Of a DNA stretch of 64,000 nt, positions 33,601-41,747 are shown one piece after another. The DNA lies in the NCBI RefSeq assembly GCF_013280595.1, contig NZ_JAAATY010000022.1, positions 62,001 through 126,000 of the forward strand, given 5' to 3'. The translations under genes were made by a program, and so were the position numbers. Source of the stretch: Kibdelosporangium persicum (GTDB lineage Bacteria > Actinomycetota > Actinomycetes > Mycobacteriales > Pseudonocardiaceae). The notes under the pieces were generated by a model. It did no database searches. It worked only from the letters and a program-made list of their open reading frames with translations, and was not told the origin of the DNA. How positions within the stretch are numbered: the first letter of the stretch is position 1; the number at the start of each line of letters is the position of its first letter.

Positions 33601-36600
33601 TCGTCGATCGACAGACCGGTGGGGCTGCCCCGCATACCGTGCACCCGCCGGTACTCGAAGGCGAGCCACGAGCTCAGAACCTCCTGGTAGAGCCCGGCCG
33701 CGCTCATCGCCTGCCGTGCCCTGGCCGCCGCCGCGAGCCGGTCGGCGTCCAGATCGGCGACGAAGCTGAGCATCCGCGGGTTGCGCGCCAGGCCGCCCAG
33801 GTCCTCGATCCGGCTGACCAGATCGAGCCGTTCGTGCGCGGCCCGCTGGTCGTGGCCGTACCGGTTGACCAGGTACCTGCCCATCTGTTCCGGGGTGAAG
33901 TCCTCCAGTTGCAGAATCCGGCGGTGCGCCAGGACACCGACCCGTTCGCCGAGCGCGGTACGGACCTGCTCGTCGTTCTGGAAGTGCTGCGTCCGGCTGC
34001 TCACCACGATCTTGGCCTGCCCCTGCGCCGCGGCGAGCAGCGTCTGCAGGTGGTCCGCGGCACGCTCGTAGGTGACCCTGCTGGCCAGTTCGTCGAACCC
34101 GTCGAACAACAACACGACTCGGCCTTGCCGCAACAGGTAAGTGAAAGCGCGCAGGTCGATCCGCGCCTCGCCGTGGTTGGCCAGGTGCGCGGCCACCAAC
34201 GTCTCGACCCGGTGCGCCTTGTCCAGCGTGCGCAGCTCGATCAGGATCGGGGTCACTCCCGGCAGCCTGACGGGCAGCTCCATCGCGAGCTTGCGCATGG
34301 CGAACGTCTTGCCCCGGCCGAAGTCGCCCATCAGCAGGATGAAACTGCCTTCGTCCGCCGACAGCAGCTCGATCATCTCGGCCACGACGTCCTGACGCAC
34401 GGACGAGTCCACCCCTGCCACCTCACGGAACCGCTGCGGCACATACAGATCCGGTGGGTAGACGAGGTCCTTGCGCAGCCGTTCGGTCTGTGCGGTCACG
34501 TAGTCGCGCAGATCCAGCAGCCCCTGGAACTCGGCGAAACTGCGTACCCGCACGCCGTCGCGCACCGCGTCCTCCAGCAGCGCGGTTCCCGGGTTCGGGC
34601 CCTGGTAGACGAGTTCGGCCCCCTGTTCGGTGCCGCTGCCCCGGAGCACCCGGACGAACGCGTCCACGTCGTCACCGCTCAGCGCGCCAACGTGAGCCGC
34701 CACCCGGAACTGGTGCACCGCCTCCCCATCGGGATAGGTGACCAGCAGCGACGCCGGCCGTCCGGCCAGCCGGCGGATCCGGGCGCCCGGGTAACGGACC
34801 TCGCACACCTCGGTGATCCGTTGCAGCAACAGGCTGACCGGGTCTTCGCCCGGTTCCACGGTGGGTTGCGGTTCCTGGTCCAACGGGCCGCTGTCGGCGG
34901 CGGGGAACGTCCGATCCACCGCGTGCCAACGACGGTTCACGCGAACCGCCTCGGCTGGGGACCCGGCTCCCAGCGACCAGGACGTCAGGCCGTCACGGGT
35001 GATGGTCAGGATCTGCGCACCATTCCGCGGCGGACGCACGACAGGCACGCCCGAGGGCAGTTCACCCGCGGGCCCGGACGCGCCTTCGGTGTGCAGCAAC
35101 AGGTTCAGGTGCGGCGCGAGCACCCGGTCGAGTTCCGCGGTGTCACGCAGCTTGTCCGCGGCCGGGTCCTGCGTCGACGTCGGCGCGTGCTGCAGGACCC
35201 CGATCCGCAGGTGGCCGGACTGCGCGAAGCCGGCCATGCTCTGCGCGAACCAGTCCAGTTGCGCGGGACCGAGCCAGCCCGGCTCGTCGAGCGACAGGTG
35301 GGTGTGCGAGATCGTGGAGTTGAGCCCCGCCACGGCGATTCTCAGATCGGCGACGGCGTACAGCGTCCACGGCAGGCCGTCGACGAACACCGGGCTGTCG
35401 ACGTCCGGGTACAGCTGGCCGAACAACCGGCTGAAGTGCCGCCACTTGCGGAAGTACGGCGCCTGCGGCTCGATTCCGTCCGCCCGGCAGTCGGCGAAGT
35501 ACGCTTCACACGCCGCCACCGTGATGTCGCCGATGCCGGGAACGACCACGACCCGGTTGGCTTCGAGGCCGAGCATGGAGCGCAAGCCGGTGATGAAGCT
35601 CATCGCCTGCTCGAACTGCGCGGGCGATCCGGACTCCGTCAGGCTGCCGCCCACCACGATCAGATCAGGGTCAGCCGCCTCGTCGAGCGCGGACCGCAAC
35701 TGCGCCAACCGTTCGACCGGTCCGTCCGGTCCGGCGCCGAACCGCGGGGCGGCGACATGCAGGATGCTCACCTGCTGCCGCTCGCCGGACGTGTGCGCGA
35801 TCGAGGGCGGGAACCGCGTCGCCTGCGTGGGAACCCGGTTCACGGCAGGCGGTTCCGTCTGCGGCAGCCGTGGATACCTGGGGGTGTCGTCCGGCTTCGC
35901 GCGGCCGGACAACGCATGCCGGATGCGGTCGAGCAGCCGGGCCCGTGCCACGGCGGGATCGGTCAACCCGACCAGGTCGACAAACGTGATCGGCGCCAGC
36001 AGCCCGTCGAGCACGACTTCCTCGATCCGGACAGGCAGCAGCTTGGTCGTCGAGTCGTTGTGCGCGGCCTGTAGCGCGGCGATCCACTCCATCTTGCCGT
36101 ACTTGGAGCCCAGGTAGTTCTGCGACAGCACCGCGATGACCGCGGACGCCTCCCGGATGCCCCGGTCGATGAACTCGAAGAAGTTCGTGCCCGGCACGAA
36201 GTCCCAGGACTGGATCATCACGTGGTAGCCGGCGTCCTCGAGTTCGTGGGCGATCCACGTCGCCCAGTCCTCGTTGGCCAGCGAGTAGCTGATGAAGAAG
36301 TCGACCGTGCCCGAGTCGGGCGGGCGCGGCGCCCTGGCCGGGAGGACCACCGCGGCACCAGGGTCCACATCGGACGCCTGGTCGGCCGCCTTCGTGGTGA
36401 CCGACGCGGTCAGCGTGGCCGCTTCGTCCGCGGGGACACCGAAGACGTGCGCGAGCACTTTGAGCTCGTGCACACCGACCGGCCTGAGCTGGTTCTCGAT
36501 CTCGGTGAGCGCGTCCTCGGTCAGGGAATGGCCGCCCGCCACCTCGCATTCACGTGCCAGGCGCGTGAGCGACCAGCCAAGCCGCTCCCGTCGCGTGCCG

Positions 36601-36641
36601 ACCCAGGTCGCCAGCGTCGCTTTGTCCGGCTGCTGTCGCAC
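30693..36641 (-). CDS. STAND NTPase: TIR - pseudo-phosphoesterase - NACHT - pentapeptide - WD40
   Basis: A 1,982-residue signalling/defence protein. Residues 1-75 look like an XRE-type DNA-binding fold (WVGTRRERLGWSLTRLARECE). A TIR domain spans ~112-245: DFFISYSLANEDWATWIAHEL, IMQSWDF-like strand, SAVIAVLSQNYLGSKYGKMEW with Glu185 at the NADase position. Residues ~288-560 follow a calcineurin-like phosphoesterase, but its metal motifs are altered (LHVAAPRFG, VVGGSLTESG, VVPGIGDI, LQHAP). Residues ~600-715 may be a degenerate nuclease-like domain. NACHT follows: GDFGRGKT (772-779) and VVLLFDGFDEL. Then come pentapeptide repeats (DLTGADLTDARL, ~1155-1250) and about 15 WD40 repeats to ~1950. 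WD40 sensing, STAND oligomerisation and TIR NAD+ cleavage are inferred. It follows the 2H phosphoesterase gene by 34 bp. Confidence 0.88.
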   Translation of the reverse strand: MRQQPDKATLATWVGTRRERLGWSLTRLARECEVAGGHSLTEDALTEIENQLRPVGVHELKVLAHVFGVPADEAATLTASVTTKAADQASDVDPGAAVVLPARAPRPPDSGTVDFFISYSLANEDWATWIAHELEDAGYHVMIQSWDFVPGTNFFEFIDRGIREASAVIAVLSQNYLGSKYGKMEWIAALQAAHNDSTTKLLPVRIEEVVLDGLLAPITFVDLVGLTDPAVARARLLDRIRHALSGRAKPDDTPRYPRLPQTEPPAVNRVPTQATRFPPSIAHTSGERQQVSILHVAAPRFGAGPDGPVERLAQLRSALDEAADPDLIVVGGSLTESGSPAQFEQAMSFITGLRSMLGLEANRVVVVPGIGDITVAACEAYFADCRADGIEPQAPYFRKWRHFSRLFGQLYPDVDSPVFVDGLPWTLYAVADLRIAVAGLNSTISHTHLSLDEPGWLGPAQLDWFAQSMAGFAQSGHLRIGVLQHAPTSTQDPAADKLRDTAELDRVLAPHLNLLLHTEGASGPAGELPSGVPVVRPPRNGAQILTITRDGLTSWSLGAGSPAEAVRVNRRWHAVDRTFPAADSGPLDQEPQPTVEPGEDPVSLLLQRITEVCEVRYPGARIRRLAGRPASLLVTYPDGEAVHQFRVAAHVGALSGDDVDAFVRVLRGSGTEQGAELVYQGPNPGTALLEDAVRDGVRVRSFAEFQGLLDLRDYVTAQTERLRKDLVYPPDLYVPQRFREVAGVDSSVRQDVVAEMIELLSADEGSFILLMGDFGRGKTFAMRKLAMELPVRLPGVTPILIELRTLDKAHRVETLVAAHLANHGEARIDLRAFTYLLRQGRVVLLFDGFDELASRVTYERAADHLQTLLAAAQGQAKIVVSSRTQHFQNDEQVRTALGERVGVLAHRRILQLEDFTPEQMGRYLVNRYGHDQRAAHERLDLVSRIEDLGGLARNPRMLSFVADLDADRLAAAARARQAMSAAGLYQEVLSSWLAFEYRRVHGMRGSPTGLSIDELWHAVTTLAVRMWESNEVLLRLDDVAEIAQALTGLADTPLSPPQATHAVGAGSLLVRTEEMFGFIHGSVMEWLVANEIAAQFNRGDENPPLLGRQVLSQLTVDFLCDLADPHRLRAWAMHPDSEHIANTNALKVSKRLRTPAKADLRGASLRGEDFSYRDLSGVDLTGADLTDARLIGTKLSRAIMRDAQLRRVRLDDAVLSGADLTGADLTEARLSGTDLRGVEATGCRWSRAALLNVTADNALRTSAQLGGAAVAPGQPVLVGLQPSGVGVPFGFEVGRLPRPLAYSTDGSLLAVGNGDGGVLLCDTDKGLPIRTLKGHLDRVYAVTYGASALVTGSADGTVRCWDPSTGEQHAVFTDHEAPVWPLTQDRRGKLVAYGDAAGVVWVRAMPDGQVLQQLPGHIERIWALAFHPAPDTALLATADNAGTVRIWDLVTGTEAHRMNVPGAAAIYSLSFSHDGRLLAAGGRNGRLSIWDTDTGARTHHLTGHPGDIYSVEFHPKRALLATGDTVGAVRLWQLSGAQARMSPLRSEAASVYQLAFSPDGTALASGDADGGLRVWDIPSGQERFDVQAHRGAVWPPAFRPDSRQIATTGKDGTVRIWEPEDGRQIHELYGHGRRITKVNFNPAGDLLAVSGNDGRVRVWDPHLGKLVTDPLQGRADQLTSAVFSPTKPLLATTSNDGGMHMWHLGSWESDQELDVETDHVWASAFDPTGNVLATANDDDSVRLWWRPTGRRKLILHDHRGRVRSVAFSPDGRTVATGCDDSKVRLFDADTGENLKVLLGHSDRVYEVQFTADGTVLASVSNDGTAILWDVATGAALHTLAGQRGKLWTGRISPDGQVFATAGDDTLIHLWDLGTGAHLHALAGHTRRIWSIDFSPDGRMLASGADDGTTRLWDVGDRSRPRLSLTLLGLRGAWAAVAPDGRYKTEGKLTSEFWHVIGLCRFEIGELDTVLRNVHTVPADEPF

Positions 36642-36675
36642 GGTACCTCCCCGCCCGTTGACACGGACACACCGA

Positions 36676-37395
36676 TCAAGCTCCGTCGTCCACGGCGACC
36701 GCGGCGCCTAACTGTGCTGTCCCGTACAGAGTCGTGCATGTGCCATAGGGACTCATTCCGTACACGGCCAGTTCGGTCAGCGTCCCGCTGAAGTCCCGCG
36801 CCGGTGGCAGGCCGCTGAGATCCACCCGGAACGTCGGGTCGACCGGCCACGCCAACGTCACATGCGGGTTGAACCGGTCCCGTCCGTCGTCGTCGGTCAC
36901 TTCGTCGTAGCCGAACCGCCGCAGTTGCGCCCGCTGGCCAGGATCCGTGCGCGGGTCGTCGATCAGGTCACGGAGCCGCAGTCCGGCCGGGTCTGTCTCG
37001 CGAAGACGTCCCTGCCGCAGCGGCTCCACCTCCGCGATCACCGCGCGTTGCAGATCGATCCATTTCGCTGTCTTGCGAAAAAACAGTTCCGGCGCGCCGA
37101 ACGGATTGTGCCGATACTCCTGCCCTTCGGCGGGCAGAACCGGGAGCGTGCCGGCGAGCCGCCGGGTCGCGTTCACCACTTCGCCGATTTCGTCCTCGGC
37201 GACGGCGAGCATGAAGACCGAGACGTGCGGCTCGCACACCCCGGCCCCCACCGAGGTGAACGGCTGCCCCAGCCGGAAGTGCGCGGCATGACCGTGTTCG
37301 GCCATCCGGCCGACCATCCGGTCACCGAGTTCGAGCGAGGCCCGCCGCAACTCCGGGGGCAGAACAACGACGACATCCAGGACCACCAGTGTCAT
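36676..37395 (-). CDS. 2H-family phosphoesterase, partner of the TIR-STAND gene
   Basis: The 239-residue protein has the two His-x-Ser/Thr motifs of 2H (LigT-like) phosphoesterases: EPHVSVFML near residue 62 and FNPHVTLAW near residue 175. The two halves give the bilobal fold. AAAGGA precedes ATG 37395 by 8 nt. Family members cut 2',3'-cyclic phosphates, cyclic ADP-ribose-type esters or cyclic oligonucleotides; phage anti-CBASS Acb1 is a 2H enzyme. It is the first gene of a two-gene unit with the TIR-STAND gene, so it might degrade or edit the signal made by the TIR domain. That link is a hypothesis. Confidence 0.8.
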   Translation of the reverse strand: MTLVVLDVVVVLPPELRRASLELGDRMVGRMAEHGHAAHFRLGQPFTSVGAGVCEPHVSVFMLAVAEDEIGEVVNATRRLAGTLPVLPAEGQEYRHNPFGAPELFFRKTAKWIDLQRAVIAEVEPLRQGRLRETDPAGLRLRDLIDDPRTDPGQRAQLRRFGYDEVTDDDGRDRFNPHVTLAWPVDPTFRVDLSGLPPARDFSGTLTELAVYGMSPYGTCTTLYGTAQLGAAVAVDDGA

Positions 37396-37636
37396 CGATG
37401 ATTCCTTTCCGAACGGAAGAGCGACTTCAGCGGCAAAGGAGCACGGCGGCTTCGGGCGGATAGTCTAGCTACTTACCACTAGCGCAGGAAGCGGGTTTTC
37501 GTTTCGCATTCGACTGGAAGTACGGTCGATATTCATGCATTCGGGTGAGTGACGCATTCTGAGGCGTGGGCTAGCGCTTACCATGTCGGTCAGAACTGAC
37601 CAAGACGCGCTCACAGCCGAGGGTGGCTGTGGGACG

Positions 37637-38929
37637 ATGACGGCTATGCCAACGCCAGGAAGGCGGTCAGCTGCCCAGATCAACGAGGACGAGGCCGCGG
37701 AACCATCCGGGGAGCCGCCCTCCTCGATGACGCGCTCCCGGTGGCGTTTGCCTCGCCTGCATGCTCTCGACTGGATAGCGATCGGACTGCTGCTCGTCGG
37801 CTGTCTGTGTGTCGCCTTCGGCGCGTTGCCGGTGGCCGACGCGCGGGCCACGGTCGTCCGGCTCGTGCCGTTGTTGCTGTTCCTCGGCTCCGTGATCATC
37901 CTGGCCGAGCTGACCGCGGCGGCCGAGGTGTTCGACGTCGTCGCCATCCGGCTGTCGATCATCGGCCGCGGCCGGTACGTCCTGCTGTTCCTGCTGTGCG
38001 TGACGCTGGCGTCGGTCACCACGATCACGCTGAACCTGGACACCACGGCGGTGCTGCTGACGCCGGTCATCCTCGCGCTGGCGTCCACATTGGGCATATC
38101 GCCGCTGCCGCTGGCGATGACCACGGTGTGGTTGTCGAACACGGCCAGCCTGTTGCTGCCGGTCTCCAACCTGACGAACCTGTTGGCGGCCGACCGGGTC
38201 GCGCTGTCGCCGTCGGAGTTCGCCGCCAAGATGTGGGCGCCGCAACTGGCCGCGATCGTCGTCACGGCGGCATGCCTGTGGATCTGGTACTGGCGGCGAG
38301 GCCGGCGCGGCGGGCAGCTCCGCTATGAGCTGCCGCGCAGGCGGGAGCCCGCGGACAAGCCGTTGTTCACCGTGGCCGCGGTGGTCTGCCTGGTTTTTGT
38401 GGTCGGGATTCTGGTCGGCGTGCCGATCGGGGTGGCGTCGTCGATCTCGGCGGGCGCGCTGCTGATCGCGTTTCTCGTGCGCAGGAAGTCGGAGCTGCGC
38501 TGGGCGCTCATCCCGTGGCGGCTGCTGGTCTTCGTGATCGGGCTGTTCCTGGTGATCGACACGATCAGCCTGCACGGCCTGGACGCGCTGCTGCACGGCC
38601 TGATGGGAACCGACGACAACGCACTCGGTGCCGCCCGCGCCGCGGCAGCGGGCGCCGGGCTGTCGAACGTGGTGAACAACCTGCCCGCGTACGTCGCGGG
38701 TGAGTCCGTGATCCCGGTGGACAACCACACCCAGTTGCTGGCGCTGTTGGTCAGCACGAACGTCGGGCCGGTGATCACGCCGTGGGCGTCATTGGCGACG
38801 TTGCTGTGGTACGAACGGTGTCACGCTTCCGGCGTGAAGGTGCCGATGGGGCGGTTCATGTGGACCGGAGCGATCCTCGCGGTGACCGCACTCGTCGCTT
38901 CCGTCGGCGTCCTGGTGGTGATGAGCTAG
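37637..38929 (+). CDS. SLC13/ArsB-like ion transporter
   Basis: I prefer ATG 37637; ATG 37583 and 37646 are also in frame. The ~430-residue protein has a 45-residue hydrophilic lead and about 11 membrane helices. Two half-repeats are visible: LFLGSVIILAELTAAAEVFDV with NLDTTAVLLTPVILALAS, and VVNNLPAYVAG with TNVGPVITPWASLATLLW. These are typical of the ion-transporter superfamily (ArsB, NhaD, CitM). No arsR or arsC is nearby, so arsenite is not supported over other anions. The promoter region shared with the 2H phosphoesterase gene (37396-37636) shows no clear operator. Confidence 0.78.
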   Translation: MTAMPTPGRRSAAQINEDEAAEPSGEPPSSMTRSRWRLPRLHALDWIAIGLLLVGCLCVAFGALPVADARATVVRLVPLLLFLGSVIILAELTAAAEVFDVVAIRLSIIGRGRYVLLFLLCVTLASVTTITLNLDTTAVLLTPVILALASTLGISPLPLAMTTVWLSNTASLLLPVSNLTNLLAADRVALSPSEFAAKMWAPQLAAIVVTAACLWIWYWRRGRRGGQLRYELPRRREPADKPLFTVAAVVCLVFVVGILVGVPIGVASSISAGALLIAFLVRRKSELRWALIPWRLLVFVIGLFLVIDTISLHGLDALLHGLMGTDDNALGAARAAAAGAGLSNVVNNLPAYVAGESVIPVDNHTQLLALLVSTNVGPVITPWASLATLLWYERCHASGVKVPMGRFMWTGAILAVTALVASVGVLVVMS

Positions 38930-38930
38930 G

Positions 38931-39123
38931 TTAGGTCGTGTTTCGAATGTCCCGGTCGATGAGAGTCTGCCCCGGCCGGAGGCCGGAATCGGCTCGGTGG
39001 GGCGGTTCCTGGCGTCGCCGCGGGATCGCCGCGAATACTGGTTGTCTTTGGGCGGTCCCGCGGTGGCGTCAGGGGCCGCATCCGGCCCGGCTATCGCGAT
39101 CGGGCATTTGAAACACGGCCTAG
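38931..39123. mobile_element. MITE-like element, copy A
   Basis: A 193-bp non-coding element with imperfect terminal inverted repeats of ~22 bp: left TTAGGTCGTGTTTCGAATGT, right (complement) CTAGGCCGTGTTTCAAATGC. It shares nearly the whole sequence with the copy at 56155-56322, but holds ~25 extra bases near 38967-38995. It starts 1 bp after the transporter stop, and its right end supplies the TAG stop codon of the cupin gene on the other strand. CTAG ends fit elements moved by an IS5-type transposase; no such transposase is in the window. Confidence 0.75.
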
Positions 39124-39797
39124 CCGTTGCCGGTCATGGCGTGATCGGCGATGGCTCTGCTCGCCTCCTCAGCGGCGGCTATGGTCTCCTCATCGCCGCA
39201 GGTTTCCCGCCGGACCTGGTGATCGGCGACGTCCAGGGCGGCCAGCGAACGGTCGACGGCTTCCGGGTTGGTCAGTCCGAGCGCGACCGTGACGACCAGT
39301 TCGTCGCGGTCCGGCACGACCGTCTGGTGGAAAACACCAGCCGGCAACTGGTAACAATCGCCGGAACCGTAAACGTCGACGGTTGCCGTCTCATAGCGGA
39401 CCAGCCGCCCGGTCGCCCGCAACCGGTCACCGTCCGCGCTGCTGTGCACTTCGAAAACCTGGTGCGTCGGCGCCTCGGTGTCGTCGATCACCCGGATGAC
39501 CTCGTTGTGCAACTCCCCGGTGAGCACACAACTCAACAGTTCCCAGCTGTGACAATGCGTCGGTAACGTTGTCAGCGATGTGTGCCACCGCGGCCCCCAT
39601 ACGTGAATGCACACACCCTCATCACCTTGCCGATGCACGGGCAGGCAGAGAAAACCCAGTGGGTGTTTTACCGCCCTGATCGGGCGGCGCCCCGACGCCA
39701 CCGCGCCGAGCACGTCGACAGCCCATTGTTCGACCTGGTCGACGGAACGCTTCTTGATCGCCTCGGACAGTTCGAAGTACAGCGTCATACCGTACAC
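39120..39797 (-). CDS. Cupin-fold protein (cysteine-dioxygenase-like)
   Basis: The ~225-residue protein (ATG 39797, or 39788; neither has a clear ribosome site) has metal-binding features of a cysteine-dioxygenase-type cupin: THCHSWELLSCVLTGELHNEV (two His) and the strand pair QLPAGVFHQTVVPDRDELVV with a third His. Relatives oxidise thiols or act as sensors. The last codons and the TAG stop lie within the right end of the MITE-like element, so the C-terminus (after about EETIAAAEEAS) may have been reset by the insertion. Confidence 0.65.
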   Translation of the reverse strand: MYGMTLYFELSEAIKKRSVDQVEQWAVDVLGAVASGRRPIRAVKHPLGFLCLPVHRQGDEGVCIHVWGPRWHTSLTTLPTHCHSWELLSCVLTGELHNEVIRVIDDTEAPTHQVFEVHSSADGDRLRATGRLVRYETATVDVYGSGDCYQLPAGVFHQTVVPDRDELVVTVALGLTNPEAVDRSLAALDVADHQVRRETCGDEETIAAAEEASRAIADHAMTGNG

Positions 39798-39898
39798 CCG
39801 GAGAAGAGGATCATTACGGAGAGTATATCCGACATGACGCCGCTAATACCACCGCGTTAATCGGGTGCCGTTCTGTGTCCTTTTCCCTTGACACGGCA

Positions 39899-41674
39899 TC
39901 AGCCGCCGCAGCGGCCGGTGAACACGTCGGCCTTGCCGTCACCGGTGAAATCGGCGAGGGCGAGGCTGTTCTGCGGGCACGACCCAGTCCGCAGCTGCGC
40001 CCACGACTTGGCGCCGCCGGACGAGAAGTACCAGCCGCTGCTGTCCGCACGGAACACGTCGGTCCGGCCGTCGCCGTCAAGGTCGCCGAACTTCAGCGCC
40101 GAGGCCGGCGTGCCGGAGAGCGCAAGCGGTTGCCATGGGCTGACGCCGCCTGCCGAATAACGCCAGCGACTGTCGACCATGGCGAACACGTCGGTCTTCC
40201 TGTCGCCGTCGAAGTCACCGAAGCCCAGCGATTCCACCGGCAGGCTCGCTCCGGCCAGCGGTGCCCACGATGCCCGGCCGGCCGCGGAGAAGTACCACTT
40301 TCCGTTGTCCACCTTGAACACGTCCGTCCGGCCGTCGCCGTCGAAGTCGCCGAACCGCAGGTCGGCCAACGGCACGGCCGAAGTGGCCATCGGCTGCCAT
40401 GAGGTCACCGCGCCCGAGGAGAACATCCACTGCTCTCCCTGCACGGTGAACGTGTCCGTCCGGCCGTCACCGTCGAAGTCACCGAACCGCAGGTTGTGCC
40501 GGGTCGTGCCGGACTGCGCCGCGGGAACCCAACGGCCGGTGCCGCCCGGCGAGTAGTACCAGCGGGCTCCGGTGGCGCGCAGGACGTCCGTCCGGCCGTC
40601 GCCGTCGAAGTCGCCCAGCCCGATCTCGGAGACGTCGAAGGTGTACGGCGCGAGCGGGGCCGGCGCCGCCGTTCCGCCGTCGGAAAGCTGCCACGCCACC
40701 GGTTTCGGCGACGTGTGACAGTTGGTGGTCGTGGTGTTGTACGTGTTCGGCCCGATGTTCATGTTGCCGGTGAACAAGGTCTGCTGGATCGCGGTACTCG
40801 CGGACGTGTGCGCGAAGCAGTTGCCGGACACGTAGGCGCCGGTGGCAGGCCGGCCACGAACCTTGACCGCGGTCTCCACTTTGGACCGGAAGGTGTTGTG
40901 CTTGATGTGGATGACGTCACCGGCGTACGGCGCGCCGTTGCCCAGGGCCTCGTCCTCGCCGTGCATGTCGAAGCCGTGGCTGCGAGCGTTGTCCACCACG
41001 AGGTTGTATCTGGCCTCGTAACGCTGGGTTCGAATCCCGTTGCCCGCGATGGCGTGGCGGTTCTGCGTGAAGGTGTTGTACTCGATGACCGCGCTGGAGT
41101 GGCCCACCAGCACGATGCCGTACCCCAAGCCGGTGCGCCGGTTGTGGTGGACGTTGTTACGGCTGTACCGCGCCTCGATGGTGTCGCGGATGACGACGGC
41201 GCCGTGCGACCAGGCGGACAACTCGTTGTTGTCCACGGTCAGATCGGACGCACTGACCGCTTCGATACCCCGCGAATTGTCGTACTGGTACGCGTTGTCC
41301 CTGATCTCCGAGTCGGGGCCGCGCAGCCGCAGGCCGGTGACCCGGGTGCCGCTGCCGGTCACGCGGAACTGTGCCCACGACTCGTTGCCTTGGCCAAGGT
41401 CCAGCTCGGTGTTGTACAGCAGCGCGCCTGGTGCGCCGCTCGTGCCGCGGTCGCTGGCCAGCGTCACCCCGGCCGGGATCACGATGCCCTTGTGGCCCGT
41501 CAGGTCGATGGACGCCGTACCGGCGACGAACACAGTGTCACCGGCTGTCGCGTTGGCCAAGGCCGCGATCAGCTCGTCCCGCGTGCCGACCGTGACGGTT
41601 CCGGCCGCTGTGGCCGGGGCCGCCAGCGTCGCGGTGACCAGCAAGGCACCCGTGAGCACACCCAGAATCCGCAT
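39899..41674 (-). CDS. Secreted right-handed beta-helix protein with FG-GAP/VCBS repeats
   Basis: ATG 41674 follows GGGGGATCG. The 591-residue protein has a Sec signal peptide (LGVLTGALLVTATLAAPATAA, cut after ATAA). Residues ~25-330 are a pectate-lyase-like parallel beta-helix (VAGTASIDLTGHKGIVIPAG, GLRLRGPDSEIRDNAY, VIEYNTFTQNRHAI). Residues ~345-591 hold six FG-GAP-type repeats with the calcium motif GDFDGDGRTDVF. The helix part may be a polysaccharide lyase or a structural binder. No catalytic residues can be pinned down. The repeats suggest an extracellular, calcium-stabilised protein. Confidence 0.82.
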   Translation of the reverse strand: MRILGVLTGALLVTATLAAPATAAGTVTVGTRDELIAALANATAGDTVFVAGTASIDLTGHKGIVIPAGVTLASDRGTSGAPGALLYNTELDLGQGNESWAQFRVTGSGTRVTGLRLRGPDSEIRDNAYQYDNSRGIEAVSASDLTVDNNELSAWSHGAVVIRDTIEARYSRNNVHHNRRTGLGYGIVLVGHSSAVIEYNTFTQNRHAIAGNGIRTQRYEARYNLVVDNARSHGFDMHGEDEALGNGAPYAGDVIHIKHNTFRSKVETAVKVRGRPATGAYVSGNCFAHTSASTAIQQTLFTGNMNIGPNTYNTTTTNCHTSPKPVAWQLSDGGTAAPAPLAPYTFDVSEIGLGDFDGDGRTDVLRATGARWYYSPGGTGRWVPAAQSGTTRHNLRFGDFDGDGRTDTFTVQGEQWMFSSGAVTSWQPMATSAVPLADLRFGDFDGDGRTDVFKVDNGKWYFSAAGRASWAPLAGASLPVESLGFGDFDGDRKTDVFAMVDSRWRYSAGGVSPWQPLALSGTPASALKFGDLDGDGRTDVFRADSSGWYFSSGGAKSWAQLRTGSCPQNSLALADFTGDGKADVFTGRCGG

Positions 41675-41747
41675 CGATCCCCCAGGATCTCGAAGAAACA
41701 CCCCATGTAACCACAGCGTCGGCTACGATGGCGTCATCATCTGGATG

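Noticed and set aside
33225-36074. A 949-codon frame on the plus strand opposite the STAND gene
   Set aside because: It is a GC-bias shadow: composition is rich in His, Arg and Gln without any motif, while the minus strand shows complete TIR, NACHT and WD40 motifs over the same bases.
37637-38929. Arsenite efflux pump ArsB as a firm assignment
   Set aside because: Only superfamily-level helix motifs are seen and no arsR, arsC or acr3 gene is near.
38997-39566. Plus-strand frame beginning in the MITE-like element (GRFLASPRDRREYW...) and its twin at 56171
   Set aside because: Both read through the repeat into unrelated flanks; no transposase motif is present.
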